A stretch of 58,869 nt of DNA from Candidatus Yanofskybacteria bacterium RIFCSPLOWO2_02_FULL_44_18 (GTDB taxonomy: Bacteria; Patescibacteriota; Minisyncoccia; 2-02-FULL-40-12; GWA2-44-9): assembly GCA_001794755.1 (NCBI GenBank), contig MGKT01000002.1, positions 63,156-122,024 of the forward strand, read 5' to 3'. Below, in pieces: positions 43,477 to 52,126 of the stretch. How positions within the stretch are numbered: position 1 is the stretch's first letter; each line of letters starts with the position of its first letter. Both the position numbers and the translations under genes were made by a program. Under the pieces are notes generated by a model. That model did no database searches, had not been told where the DNA came from, and saw only the letters and a program-made list of their open reading frames with translations.

Positions 43477-45150
43477 ATGTCTAAAGAGCAAATCCCACAT
43501 ATTCCCAATGTTCTAACTACTCCGGAAAGGGTAATGGAGGAACATGGGCTAGATGAGTCAAAAGAGAAGGTAAAACTTTCTCCGGAACAGGTTGAAACTA
43601 ATGTTAATGAGCTAACGGAGCTTTCTGCTTCTCGTGCCGAAGCTTCTAAGCATGTTCGTGAGTCATATGGCGGTTTAACCAAATCTGAACGGGAAGAACT
43701 TAAAGAAAAAGGAGAAGGTGCCGTGGTGGCCCAGCTCGATGCATTAAATATTGATCCAGAATTAGCCGAGTTTTCTGAGGGAGTTTTGGCTGACTATGAT
43801 AAGAGGATTCAAGAATTGGGTAGTAACCCGAAAGTTCTAGAGGAATATAAGAAAAGATTCGAGAAACTTAAAGGAACCTTAGGTAATGTCGTGGCGTATG
43901 AGCATATTCAAGGTGAGCTAGATGCTGTTACTAAGAGCGAGCAAAAACTCCGATTGTTATATGAAAAAGTCGGCCGTGCACCTGGTCCGATTGAGAAGAA
44001 AAAACTAGCTGAACTAACAGAACACAAAAATACTCTTCAAGAACAATTAAATAAGTTTGAATTAGATCCGGCTTCTGTCGGCATGCTACGGCGTAGAGAA
44101 GTCAGAAAAATGCAACAAGATCTTGAACGATATAGTTTTGCCGAAACAGAGTCCCGAACCGAACTAATCAGAGAAGTTTTGCCCGACCTCATGCAGGGCG
44201 CCCCGATTCTTTTTCAAGGTGAAACTGGTTCCGGTAAATCTCAACTAGCAAAATATATTTCCGAACGATATCTGGGCAAAGAACCGGTTATTATTTCGGT
44301 CAGTGAACAGATCAAGGAATCACAGATTATGGGTACCCGCGGATTAGAAAACGGAGAGACTGTCTTCAACTATTCTGAGTTTATCAAAGCTCAACAAGAT
44401 GGACGACCGGTAGTACTTGATGAGGTGAATCTTATGCCTCACGAATTCTCCGGTCTTTTGCACGATCTTTTGCAGAAAAGAGTCGGCGATGTCTGGACTC
44501 ACCCTGTTACAGGAGAAGCAATCAAAATTACCGCCCCTATCATGGCTACTGCCAACCTTAAGTCAGAACGCTACAAACAGCGTTATGAGTTAGACGTGGC
44601 AACTCTCCGAAGATTCATCGGCGGAGCCGGAGCAAGAGAAATCCATTATTTGGACTTAGGCGAGAAAGACAAGGAAGGTAATTATATCGCTCCCGAAACA
44701 TTAAAAATCCTAGCTTCAGTAATAGCCGATAGAAATGGCAATATTTCTTGGAGCGTCGGGGAAGCTCCACAGAAAATGGAACAGCTCAAAAGATTCGTTC
44801 AGGCTTGCCGTAAAATTCAAGAAGATTTTACCTTGAGTGTTCGGGAAGGTGCTGAAGAATCGTTAGCCAAAAGTGACCGCCTAGCTTTTAGAGAGTTGGT
44901 CATCACTCTTAAGGATCAAATTGAGATTATGAAGGCCTGGAAAGCGTCTGGTTTTCAAGAACCTTTAGACCAAATCGTCTTGAAGGAATTCTTCCGAAAA
45001 GCTGAAATAAGCGGACGGGCAGCCAAAGACAGAGAGAATATGGTCAAGGTATTCATGGCTAATAAGTTTTTCCAAGACACTAAACCTGAAGATTTTAATA
45101 TCCAAGGCCTTTCGGCTAAAACAGTTCGCCAATGGCAAGGAAAAGAATAA
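43477..45150 (+). CDS. MoxR-type AAA+ ATPase of the DGR locus
   Basis: 557 residues. About 230 residues of charged coiled coil come first (ELTELSASRAEASKHVRESY, LEEYKKRFEKLK). Then the AAA+ domain: Walker A GETGSGKS (~248-255), Walker B PVVLDEVN (~310), a pore-like insert, and sensor 1 IMATANLKS. Its stop codon touches the ATG of target 2 (TAAATG), implying coupled synthesis. By analogy with MoxR-VWA pairs it should act on the VWA protein at 46057, and here also on the variable proteins. It is larger than the MoxR-type protein at 2064 and differs at the N-terminus. Confidence 0.88.
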   Translation: MSKEQIPHIPNVLTTPERVMEEHGLDESKEKVKLSPEQVETNVNELTELSASRAEASKHVRESYGGLTKSEREELKEKGEGAVVAQLDALNIDPELAEFSEGVLADYDKRIQELGSNPKVLEEYKKRFEKLKGTLGNVVAYEHIQGELDAVTKSEQKLRLLYEKVGRAPGPIEKKKLAELTEHKNTLQEQLNKFELDPASVGMLRRREVRKMQQDLERYSFAETESRTELIREVLPDLMQGAPILFQGETGSGKSQLAKYISERYLGKEPVIISVSEQIKESQIMGTRGLENGETVFNYSEFIKAQQDGRPVVLDEVNLMPHEFSGLLHDLLQKRVGDVWTHPVTGEAIKITAPIMATANLKSERYKQRYELDVATLRRFIGGAGAREIHYLDLGEKDKEGNYIAPETLKILASVIADRNGNISWSVGEAPQKMEQLKRFVQACRKIQEDFTLSVREGAEESLAKSDRLAFRELVITLKDQIEIMKAWKASGFQEPLDQIVLKEFFRKAEISGRAAKDRENMVKVFMANKFFQDTKPEDFNIQGLSAKTVRQWQGKE

Positions 45151-45969
45151 ATGCCATTTGAAGCCTACAAAATATACGAAGAATACGAGCCAGATAAGTT
45201 TAAGACCACTACTCAAAAGAAAGTTGAGCAAGCTCTCGATACTGCTAAGAAAGAAGGGCTAGTTCCCGAGGCAAAAGAGGCCCACGTTGAATTTGAAGAA
45301 GCCAAAGAAATATTTGGAGCAGATTTTCTCGGTCCCGAATCTGTCGGGACAACATTTGGCGTTGAATTTTCTCAAGAAGAACTTAATCAGATAGAAAATA
45401 TCCCATTTACTCGTGAAGAATTAGAAAAAGCCAAAGAGCTTGGAATGATGCTGGTCTTACGCGTGCCAAGAGTTGGCAAGGATAAAACCGCCAAGCCACT
45501 TACGATCAAGCAAATGAGAGGCGTATTCAAGGGAGAAGATAAGCTCGGTGATCCTAAAAAGAAAAAATCTCAAATCTTCTACGATCAGGATTGGTATAAC
45601 AAAGAAGAATTCGCCACCAAAGACACGCCATCTCTTGGTTGGGGTCTTGTTATGAAGAAAATACTAGAAGAATCAAGAAGTAAAAACTGGGATCAGCAAC
45701 AAGAAGTACTTAAAAAGTGGGCAGAGGAAAACGGCATTGACTCCACTTCAATTAAACGCCGAACTCCGGTTGAGATAGCTTATGATACGCTTCTTTATTA
45801 TGGCGCGAATAAAGAGTCCTTGTTATCAGATACTTGGGATTGGACTGGCGTGCAGTCTTCCGACGGTCACTCCGTCTACGTTGGCTTCTTCGGCTCGGTC
45901 GGTCTCGTCGTGTACAGCGGTTCCCGCGGCGGTGCGTATTCGAGTCTCGGTGTCTGCCCCTCTCGGTAG
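45151..45969 (+). CDS. DGR target protein 2 (variable lectin-like)
   Basis: 272 residues, paralogue of target 1 along the whole length. Differences outside the variable region are spread evenly, so the duplication is old. The variable region is intact and ends GVCPSR. The start codon abuts the MoxR stop. AAGGAAAAGAATAA just upstream, within the MoxR end, may serve as ribosome-binding site. The VWA gene follows after 87 bp. Confidence 0.9.
   Translation: MPFEAYKIYEEYEPDKFKTTTQKKVEQALDTAKKEGLVPEAKEAHVEFEEAKEIFGADFLGPESVGTTFGVEFSQEELNQIENIPFTREELEKAKELGMMLVLRVPRVGKDKTAKPLTIKQMRGVFKGEDKLGDPKKKKSQIFYDQDWYNKEEFATKDTPSLGWGLVMKKILEESRSKNWDQQQEVLKKWAEENGIDSTSIKRRTPVEIAYDTLLYYGANKESLLSDTWDWTGVQSSDGHSVYVGFFGSVGLVVYSGSRGGAYSSLGVCPSR
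45850..45966 (+). repeat. Variable repeat VR2
   Basis: 16 differences from the TR, all at TR adenines, in a set different from that of VR1 (for example AAC to CAC, TTC, GTC and AGC). Confidence 0.97.
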
Positions 45970-46040
45970 TTTCGTAGGGTACTTGGGAGCTTGGACTCCT
46001 TGATTCTTATTGGTTCCCTTGGGTATTCGAAAAAAATTTT
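45967..46040 (+). repeat. Conserved post-VR block D2
   Basis: Copy of the ~70-bp block after VR1, with CTTGATTCTTATTGGTTCCC and TTGGGTATTCGAAAA, ending in a short AAAAATTTT palindrome. Confidence 0.75.
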
Positions 46041-46056
46041 ATATAACCACATCTAA

Positions 46057-48045
46057 ATGCCAGAATCATTTCCCATAAATAGAATAGAAGCTCCTCAAGA
46101 CGAACCTAAGCCAGAGGTTCCAAAACAGGAAAACGAGATTGACGCTCAAGCAGTTGAGGAATTTTTAAATAAGGAAACCGAAATATTAGGAGCCTATGGA
46201 TTGCGAGGCGATATTACCTTAGAACGAGGTAACGGTGGCTGGGCATTTGATTTTCAAAACAGAAAACTCATCTATGATCCAAAATTCTTCATAGAACGTG
46301 GCTATAGCCTCCAGGAAACTCTCTTTGCCACCACTCATGAACTCATGGCTCACTACGGTGAGCTAATGCGTGATCCGGAGCTTGTTTTAAAGGAAGCCAA
46401 ACGATATAGCGCCAAAGGCCACCTTCATCTTTTATACAATATCTTTGAAGATGTGCTGGGTAACAGACGTATAGTTGCCGAGCTACCGTTCTTAGAAGAA
46501 ACCCGGGAGCAACTTTACCGAGAAAAGATGTTTCCACCGACTGACTACACCGACAAATCTTCCCACGTTCAATTTACTTACGGCTTTATCCGCCAGATGA
46601 TGGTGCCCGGTGAAGCGGTACAGCTTGGTCCAGAAGCTCAGACCGCTTTGGATAAATTAAGAAGCTTTGGCTCAGATAAAATAGATATTCTCGATCTGGT
46701 CACTACTCCAACTATTGATCCTAAAGATCGCTTTCGAATCATGCGGACAATTGTTGAACCTATTTATCGAGAACTTTATGAAAAAGATTTGGAAGAAGAG
46801 AAGAAAAGTGGCAAGAGCAAGGATCAGGGCGAAGGATCACCCACAGACACTAAAGTTTCTGACAAACCGCAACAAGGCCAAGGTTCAGGTCAAGAGAAGA
46901 AAAAATGGTGGCAAAGAAAAAAGGAAGAACCTCAAGAAGGAAAAGGTAAAGAGCAACAACCTGGTAAGGGCGGAGATAAGAAATCCAGCGAGCGAGCCGC
47001 TAGAGAAGCGGCTGAAAAGAAGTTTAAGAAAGAATATAAGACCTATCACGATGGTCATCCCGAACCCATAACACATGCAGAAGAAAAACAAATCAAGAAG
47101 TTGATGGAAGAAATAGTCGCTAAAAAGGGCGGACAACCTACTCTTGAACAAAACATTCTTGAGGAATGGGCCCGTGAGCATGGAGTCAGCGCTGAGGATG
47201 TTCTCGGCTATCGCAAAGAGTATGAAGAGATTGCTCCCCTGGTGGCCGAGCTAAGAGAAGTTTTTAAAAAGATAATTGCTAGACGGTTAAAAGAACGCTG
47301 GCAATTTTCGCCTCAGCTTAAAACAGAAGGTGAGGAGCTAGCCGAGGATACATTAGTCGACTCTTCAATTGAATCACGAGCTGGAGGCCAACCGAGAGCG
47401 TTTAGAGAGATTGAAAGGCACAAGAGAGAACAGGAAGGCTATGGCATGCTGGATATGTCTTTGGTTAATGATTTATCCGGCTCGATGAATGAGGGTGGCA
47501 AACTTGAAATGGACCGTAAGAGTAAGCTGTTATTCTTAGAGTCTCTGGCTGATTTTCAAAAAGAAATAGAAGAAGCTGAATTTGAAAGTGGTGTTTCATT
47601 AGGCCTGCAAGTTAGAACCGAAACCAGAGCGTTTGGTGACTTTGGAGATGTAGAATTAAAATCGTTATCACCCGATTTATCGGAGAAAGACAGGATTGGG
47701 ATTTGGAAAAAAATGCATAAAGCCGGTGGCGGTACGCCAGATTATCTTTCTCTTGAAGAAGTTCTTAATTCAATAACTCCAGAACAAGAAAAGGAGTTAA
47801 GAGATAAGTCAAGAAGAAAAGTTATCGTCGTACTTTCTGATGGTGAGAGTCAAGATTCAGGCAAAGTTCAAGCTGTTTTACTCCAGCTAAGAAATAGAGG
47901 GGTTATATGTTTAGGATTGGGCATGACTGAATCAGGTCAAGCCGTCAAAGAAACATACAAGCCGGATGCCGAAGTAATAACAGATATCAAAGAGTTGCCA
48001 CAAGCAGTTCAAAAAGTTATTCTAAAATATACTCAAGATCTATAA
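46057..48045 (+). CDS. VWA-domain protein of the DGR locus
   Basis: 662 residues. The N-terminal metallopeptidase-like region has THELMAHYGEL (~93-103; the spacing is HExxxH, not a canonical HExxH), then LLYNIFEDVLGNRRI, the helix typical of CobT/NorD-type VWA proteins. A Lys/Glu/Gln/Gly-rich low-complexity linker spans ~250-330. The C-terminal VWA domain has a full MIDAS, DLSGS (~470), and LSDGESQDSG. No signal peptide. Same overall plan as the VWA protein at 3870, though the sequences are far apart. Its stop lies 1 bp before the ATG of target 3. Confidence 0.85.
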   Translation: MPESFPINRIEAPQDEPKPEVPKQENEIDAQAVEEFLNKETEILGAYGLRGDITLERGNGGWAFDFQNRKLIYDPKFFIERGYSLQETLFATTHELMAHYGELMRDPELVLKEAKRYSAKGHLHLLYNIFEDVLGNRRIVAELPFLEETREQLYREKMFPPTDYTDKSSHVQFTYGFIRQMMVPGEAVQLGPEAQTALDKLRSFGSDKIDILDLVTTPTIDPKDRFRIMRTIVEPIYRELYEKDLEEEKKSGKSKDQGEGSPTDTKVSDKPQQGQGSGQEKKKWWQRKKEEPQEGKGKEQQPGKGGDKKSSERAAREAAEKKFKKEYKTYHDGHPEPITHAEEKQIKKLMEEIVAKKGGQPTLEQNILEEWAREHGVSAEDVLGYRKEYEEIAPLVAELREVFKKIIARRLKERWQFSPQLKTEGEELAEDTLVDSSIESRAGGQPRAFREIERHKREQEGYGMLDMSLVNDLSGSMNEGGKLEMDRKSKLLFLESLADFQKEIEEAEFESGVSLGLQVRTETRAFGDFGDVELKSLSPDLSEKDRIGIWKKMHKAGGGTPDYLSLEEVLNSITPEQEKELRDKSRRKVIVVLSDGESQDSGKVQAVLLQLRNRGVICLGLGMTESGQAVKETYKPDAEVITDIKELPQAVQKVILKYTQDL

Positions 48046-48046
48046 T

Positions 48047-48874
48047 ATGCCATTTGAAGCCTACAAAATCTACGAAGAATACGAGCCGGATAAGTTCAAA
48101 AACTCGACTCAGAAAAAAGTTGAGCAAGCTTTGGATACTGCTAAAAGAGAAGGTCTTGTGCCTGAAGCCAAAGAAGTAAACATTGAATTCGATGAAGCTA
48201 GAGAGATATTTGGTAAAGATTTCCTTGGTCCGGAAGCTATTAAAACAACATATGGTATCGAACTTACTCCAGACAAGCTACAAGAAATTGAGAACATACC
48301 ATTTACTAGAGAGGAATTAGAACAAGCAAAACAATTGGGAATGATGCTGGTACTTAGGGTGCCGAGTATTGGTGAGGGCAAGGAAGCTAAGCCCCTAACT
48401 ATTGATCAAATACGAGAGAAGTTTTCAGGCGGAGATACGCTAGGTGATCCTAAGAAAAAGAAGAAGAAAATGTTTTATCGAAGCAAGGGTGATGGGTGGT
48501 TTGATACGGAAAAGTTTGCTCTCGAAGGAACTCCCAAACTTGGCTGGGGCCTAGTAATGAAATCTGTTTTGCCGGACTCATTGAGCAAGAATTGGGATCA
48601 ACAAGAAGAAGTACTCAAAAACTGGGCTAAGCAAAATAACATTGATCCAACGTTAGTTAAACGCAGAACACCTGTAGAAATTGTCTATGATACTTTTCTC
48701 TACTACGGAGAAAATAAAGAAACTCTATTAGAAGATACCTGGGACTGGACAGGCGTGCGGTCTTCCGGCGGTTTCTCCGTCTACGTTGGCGGCTTCGACT
48801 CGGACGGTCTCGGCGTGGGCGGCGGTTCCCGCGGCCGTGCGGATTCGAATCTCGGTGTCTGCCCCTCTCGGTAG
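48047..48874 (+). CDS. DGR target protein 3 (variable lectin-like)
   Basis: 275 residues. The first ~75 bp are identical to target 1, while later parts diverge, so gene conversion or recent recombination of the 5' end is likely. The C-terminal lectin-like domain and VR3 are intact. It follows the VWA gene immediately (TAATATG), mirroring the MoxR-target 2 junction. Each target therefore sits directly behind or before a component of the ATPase/VWA machine. Confidence 0.9.
   Translation: MPFEAYKIYEEYEPDKFKNSTQKKVEQALDTAKREGLVPEAKEVNIEFDEAREIFGKDFLGPEAIKTTYGIELTPDKLQEIENIPFTREELEQAKQLGMMLVLRVPSIGEGKEAKPLTIDQIREKFSGGDTLGDPKKKKKKMFYRSKGDGWFDTEKFALEGTPKLGWGLVMKSVLPDSLSKNWDQQEEVLKNWAKQNNIDPTLVKRRTPVEIVYDTFLYYGENKETLLEDTWDWTGVRSSGGFSVYVGGFDSDGLGVGGGSRGRADSNLGVCPSR
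48755..48871 (+). repeat. Variable repeat VR3
   Basis: 18 differences from the TR, all at TR adenines, including the first two adenines, which are unchanged in VR1 and VR2. Confidence 0.97.
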
Positions 48875-48945
48875 TTTCATAGGGTGCTTGGGCACTTGGA
48901 TTCCTTGATTCTTGTTGGTCCCCTTGGGTTTTCGAAAAAATTTTA
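48872..48945 (+). repeat. Conserved post-VR block D3
   Basis: Third copy of the ~70-bp block, with CTTGGATTCCTTGATTCTTG and GGGTTTTCGAAAA. Confidence 0.75.
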
Positions 48946-49040
48946 TACTTCCCCTAATTAGTGAGTTGGCAACTTGCTTTACTTAGTTTTATGTCTAAGC
49001 TATGGTGGACGCCATGGTCGATATTTGATAAAATTCCCTT

Positions 49041-49196
49041 AACAATTCATTGCCTAACCCCATTGATACCCTCAGTGGATATGGCATAAAACCCACCTGC
49101 ATACTGAACCCGTCGTTCAGCTCCATGCAGGTGGTCCATATCCGAAAGGGTATGGGAGGGCGCAAGCCCTCGGCTAGCGGCGGGCTTTGTGTTTTT
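49041..49196 (+). ncRNA. Structured RNA, copy R (right of the DGR)
   Basis: Counterpart of 40424-40566. A 5' segment with GCCTAACCCC, TGA, TGG and ATGGCATAAAACC leads to hairpin A CCACCTGCAT/ATGCAGGTGG with inner CTGAAC-CCGTC-GTTCAG. Hairpin B is CCATATCC-GAAA-GGGTATGG, hairpin C GAGGGC-GCAA-GCCCTC. Then GGCTAGCGGCGGGC and a T-rich end. Hairpins A, B and C all show compensated base changes relative to copy L, with both B loops kept as GAAA. Confidence 0.65.
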
Positions 49197-49233
49197 ACAA
49201 AAAGCTCTCGCTGGATAAAACCCACCTGCACAA

Positions 49234-50019
49234 ATGAAAATAAAAATTATTGTACTTTATTTGTTTTTAGTTCTTTCAATTTTTGTAACTCAAAAGGTCG
49301 AAGCCGTTTCTGGCGCCTGCTCTTATCATGGCGGTGTAGATTGCGGTGCTGGCCCAGATTATGACGGTAGTGTTATCTGCAACGATGGCTGGCGAGATAG
49401 CTCTGTGGGGTATTACGGAACTTCTATGTGTAGAAGTAGCGATATTCCGCTTTGTGTGTATCCTGTTGGAATTGGATGCACCGATGAATCATCTTATAAC
49501 AGCATGAGAGCGATGTGGGCTCGCTCTGGATATCCGGATACGATGCTTTCAAATCTTCAAGAATGTCGTAATCAAATTGATGAATATAATAGATTAAAAG
49601 CTGAGTATGATTCCTGTCTATACAGAATGATGAATCCGACCCCGTATCCTACGCCGATACTTACTCCTCTCCCAACAGCAACTCCATATTATGACCCATG
49701 TCCTGAAGGCTGGATAAATTTAAAAAGTTTAAATCTTTGCATTAAACCTGCAACTCCTACACCAATTCCTCTTGTTACGCCAACCCCGACACCGACAGAG
49801 TTATTCAAGGACTTATTTAAAAATTACTCATCCACACCTGCTCCAAAACCAAAAGTAACACCAAAGGTTACCCTTACTCCAAAAATAAGACCCACCATGT
49901 CCCCATCCATAAATCCGGAACCAACAGCAACCATAGAGGCCAGAAAAGAGGCATTAGTTTCAAACAATAATACCCTGACAAGAGTATTTAATTTATTTAA
50001 GAAAATTAAGTTCTGGTAA
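49234..50019 (+). CDS. Secreted Thr/Pro-rich protein
   Basis: 261 residues. Signal peptide 1-24 (cleavage near KVEA). A Cys-rich domain (~29-135, about eight Cys, starting CSYHGGVDCGAG) and a second Cys pair region (CPEGW, NLCIKP) are separated by PTP/TPT repeats. A basic Thr/Pro-rich tail follows. Not recognised; probably a surface or secreted protein of the element. Immediately downstream of RNA copy R and convergent with terL. Confidence 0.65.
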   Translation: MKIKIIVLYLFLVLSIFVTQKVEAVSGACSYHGGVDCGAGPDYDGSVICNDGWRDSSVGYYGTSMCRSSDIPLCVYPVGIGCTDESSYNSMRAMWARSGYPDTMLSNLQECRNQIDEYNRLKAEYDSCLYRMMNPTPYPTPILTPLPTATPYYDPCPEGWINLKSLNLCIKPATPTPIPLVTPTPTPTELFKDLFKNYSSTPAPKPKVTPKVTLTPKIRPTMSPSINPEPTATIEARKEALVSNNNTLTRVFNLFKKIKFW

Positions 50020-50020
50020 T

Positions 50021-52126
50021 CTACTCATCATAACTACGCGCGCCGCCTTCGTATTCACATCTTGCGACATACAGAGGTTGAACATATGGTCTTCTAAGCT
50101 CAATCTCACGTTCACGGCTAAATGTTAACGCCAAAGCATCAATGGCATCTGGCGAAGAGAGGCCGTCATGCATCATCTCATCTCTTGTCTTTACCCCAAT
50201 CTTTTTATCCCCATGTACCTTATACTGCACCTGAGATAGTTGATTAAAAGCATTGTTTTCCAGAAGAACCAGATTTTTTTCAATCCAGTTTTTGAGACGC
50301 CAACAACTTTGGGATCGAAGATTAATGAAATTCTTGCCATCATTTTCTGGAAACTCAGGTTCACTGCCCGGTTTAACTGCCACTACTTTCTGGGCTATAT
50401 ACCAGTTGTGGTTATCCAGCTGATTACGAAGCAACTCATACACTTCTTCACCAAGACCAAAAGTCTCCACAAATATATTCGATGGCTTAATATTAAATCG
50501 TTTTACGAGTTCAATAACTTGGTCGGCAATGACCGTAGGGTTAGCATGAGCATCCTGATACATAACCTGACCACTGATAGCGGCTTTAAGCACGATCGTA
50601 GAAAACATACGTCCAGCACCTGTCGTGACCACTCCAATACGGAATGGCTCTGTCCATCGTTCCATCTTTGATATGTATGCTTGCTCCATCCGTTCCTTAG
50701 TTAGCAGATATGAGTATTCATCAATGGCAGTATCTTTTTCAAATACTTTAATAACGAGTGTGGTAAACGCGTCGATAAGATCGTCGTGTCGTTCTCTACC
50801 AAAGCCTAAGATCTGGTTGATGAGAATTTCGGCCCCTTGTCTAGGAAAGAGTACCTTAGCAGATTGAATAGCCGGAGCAGTCATGATCAATCGGGTCCGC
50901 TTATCATTCCCTCCAATTTTGAACTCCTCGGCTGGGAAGCCTTCGTCTCTTAACTGCTGAAAAAATGCCGATTGATATGCAACCGATTCAATAAATAAAT
51001 GGGCATATTCCATACTTCTTGATAGCTGCTTAGCTTGTTGAAGAGCAGTCGGAAAATCAAAGCGTTTATTAATAGGATTCGGCAAGATATATATCTTGAG
51101 ATTATCTCGGGTGCCATACACTCGGGCAGAAATCATGGCCGTGAAATCAGCACTATTAGATTCACTGATTGCTAGATCAATACCAATACCGGTAAAGCGA
51201 TAATCCAACGAACCAACATCCGGTAGGGTATCGTAATACTGAATCCATTCAGGATGGATAACCTGGTCATCATCCGGCAGAATATTGAGCATGAATTCTC
51301 GCTGAAAGGCACGTTCATCCATGGTGCGCTTAAGATCATCAATACTTTTATGATTTGGAAACTTTCCCGGCCAAGTGACTTGCTCGTTCTCATCAATCAA
51401 GGGATACCTTCGATATATGCCATCAAACTTTTTGCTTTTGATGTTCTGGATGAGTTTCATTAGAAGTGAGTCATTATGGAGAAGATTGCCGATGATGATA
51501 ATCCGAGTATGTAAATCACCGGCTGGAATGACATCGCCATTGAACCAAGCGAATAGCTTGTCCCGAGATTCCTGTGTTTTAACTGACTCAAGATCTTCTA
51601 AGTCATCTCCAATAATGAGGTCGGGGCGGTATTGGCCATGCCGGATACCGCGGATACTTTGCTCGGTAGAAGAAGCAAGGATCTTTGCACCATAGCGTGG
51701 GATGACTAACGCAAGCGAGCCCCACTCGTCCGTTTCTTCTTTGAACGGTCCCAAATCCATTTTTAGGAGGATATTAGTTTCCAACTCTTTCTTGATATTT
51801 AATAGATGTTGACGAGCTTGGCGTTGGGTCTGGCTGGCAATGACGATTAATTTTTTTTGCTGATCACCAAGTATCGCCCACAGCGGATACGACAAATTGA
51901 ATATGGTGGACTTTGCCGAATTACGGAATGCAATGATGACCGCATTCTTGATCTTGGCGTTTTCAGTAATACGAAAGAAGTCCGTATGGAATGGCGCCGC
52001 TCGACTTTTGATATAGTGATTTAGATAGATAGCGAAAAACCATTCATGACTTTGACGAGCTATATCTCTCCGGACTTTTCTATCATGAATGATTTTATTA
52101 ACTAATTTTTTTGATGGTTTTTTCAT
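50021..52126 (-). CDS. terL: Phage terminase large subunit with extra nuclease-like domain
   Basis: 701 residues; packages DNA into capsids in phages. ATPase: AFRNSAKST (Walker A variant, ~68-76), LIVIASQTQRQ and DLIIGDDLED (Walker B). First RNase H-like nuclease: GIGIDLAISES (~310), LFIESVAYQ and RHDDLIDAF (~440). A second similar set follows at ~490-680: RIGVVTTGAG, IFVETFGLG and SPDAIDALALTF. There the first acidic residue is missing, so the second domain looks inactive. The usual length is 450-600. TerS is directly upstream with a 29-bp overlap. Confidence 0.88.
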   Translation of the reverse strand: MKKPSKKLVNKIIHDRKVRRDIARQSHEWFFAIYLNHYIKSRAAPFHTDFFRITENAKIKNAVIIAFRNSAKSTIFNLSYPLWAILGDQQKKLIVIASQTQRQARQHLLNIKKELETNILLKMDLGPFKEETDEWGSLALVIPRYGAKILASSTEQSIRGIRHGQYRPDLIIGDDLEDLESVKTQESRDKLFAWFNGDVIPAGDLHTRIIIIGNLLHNDSLLMKLIQNIKSKKFDGIYRRYPLIDENEQVTWPGKFPNHKSIDDLKRTMDERAFQREFMLNILPDDDQVIHPEWIQYYDTLPDVGSLDYRFTGIGIDLAISESNSADFTAMISARVYGTRDNLKIYILPNPINKRFDFPTALQQAKQLSRSMEYAHLFIESVAYQSAFFQQLRDEGFPAEEFKIGGNDKRTRLIMTAPAIQSAKVLFPRQGAEILINQILGFGRERHDDLIDAFTTLVIKVFEKDTAIDEYSYLLTKERMEQAYISKMERWTEPFRIGVVTTGAGRMFSTIVLKAAISGQVMYQDAHANPTVIADQVIELVKRFNIKPSNIFVETFGLGEEVYELLRNQLDNHNWYIAQKVVAVKPGSEPEFPENDGKNFINLRSQSCWRLKNWIEKNLVLLENNAFNQLSQVQYKVHGDKKIGVKTRDEMMHDGLSSPDAIDALALTFSREREIELRRPYVQPLYVARCEYEGGARSYDE

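Noticed and set aside
46335-46370. Canonical HExxH zinc-protease site in the second VWA protein
   Set aside because: The sequence is HELMAH, with three residues between E and the second H. Only the protein at 3870 has a true HExxH.
42540-48874. VR differences explained as ordinary divergence of duplicated genes
   Set aside because: Ordinary divergence would hit all bases; here 50 of 50 changes are at template adenines and the flanking GC-rich positions are untouched.
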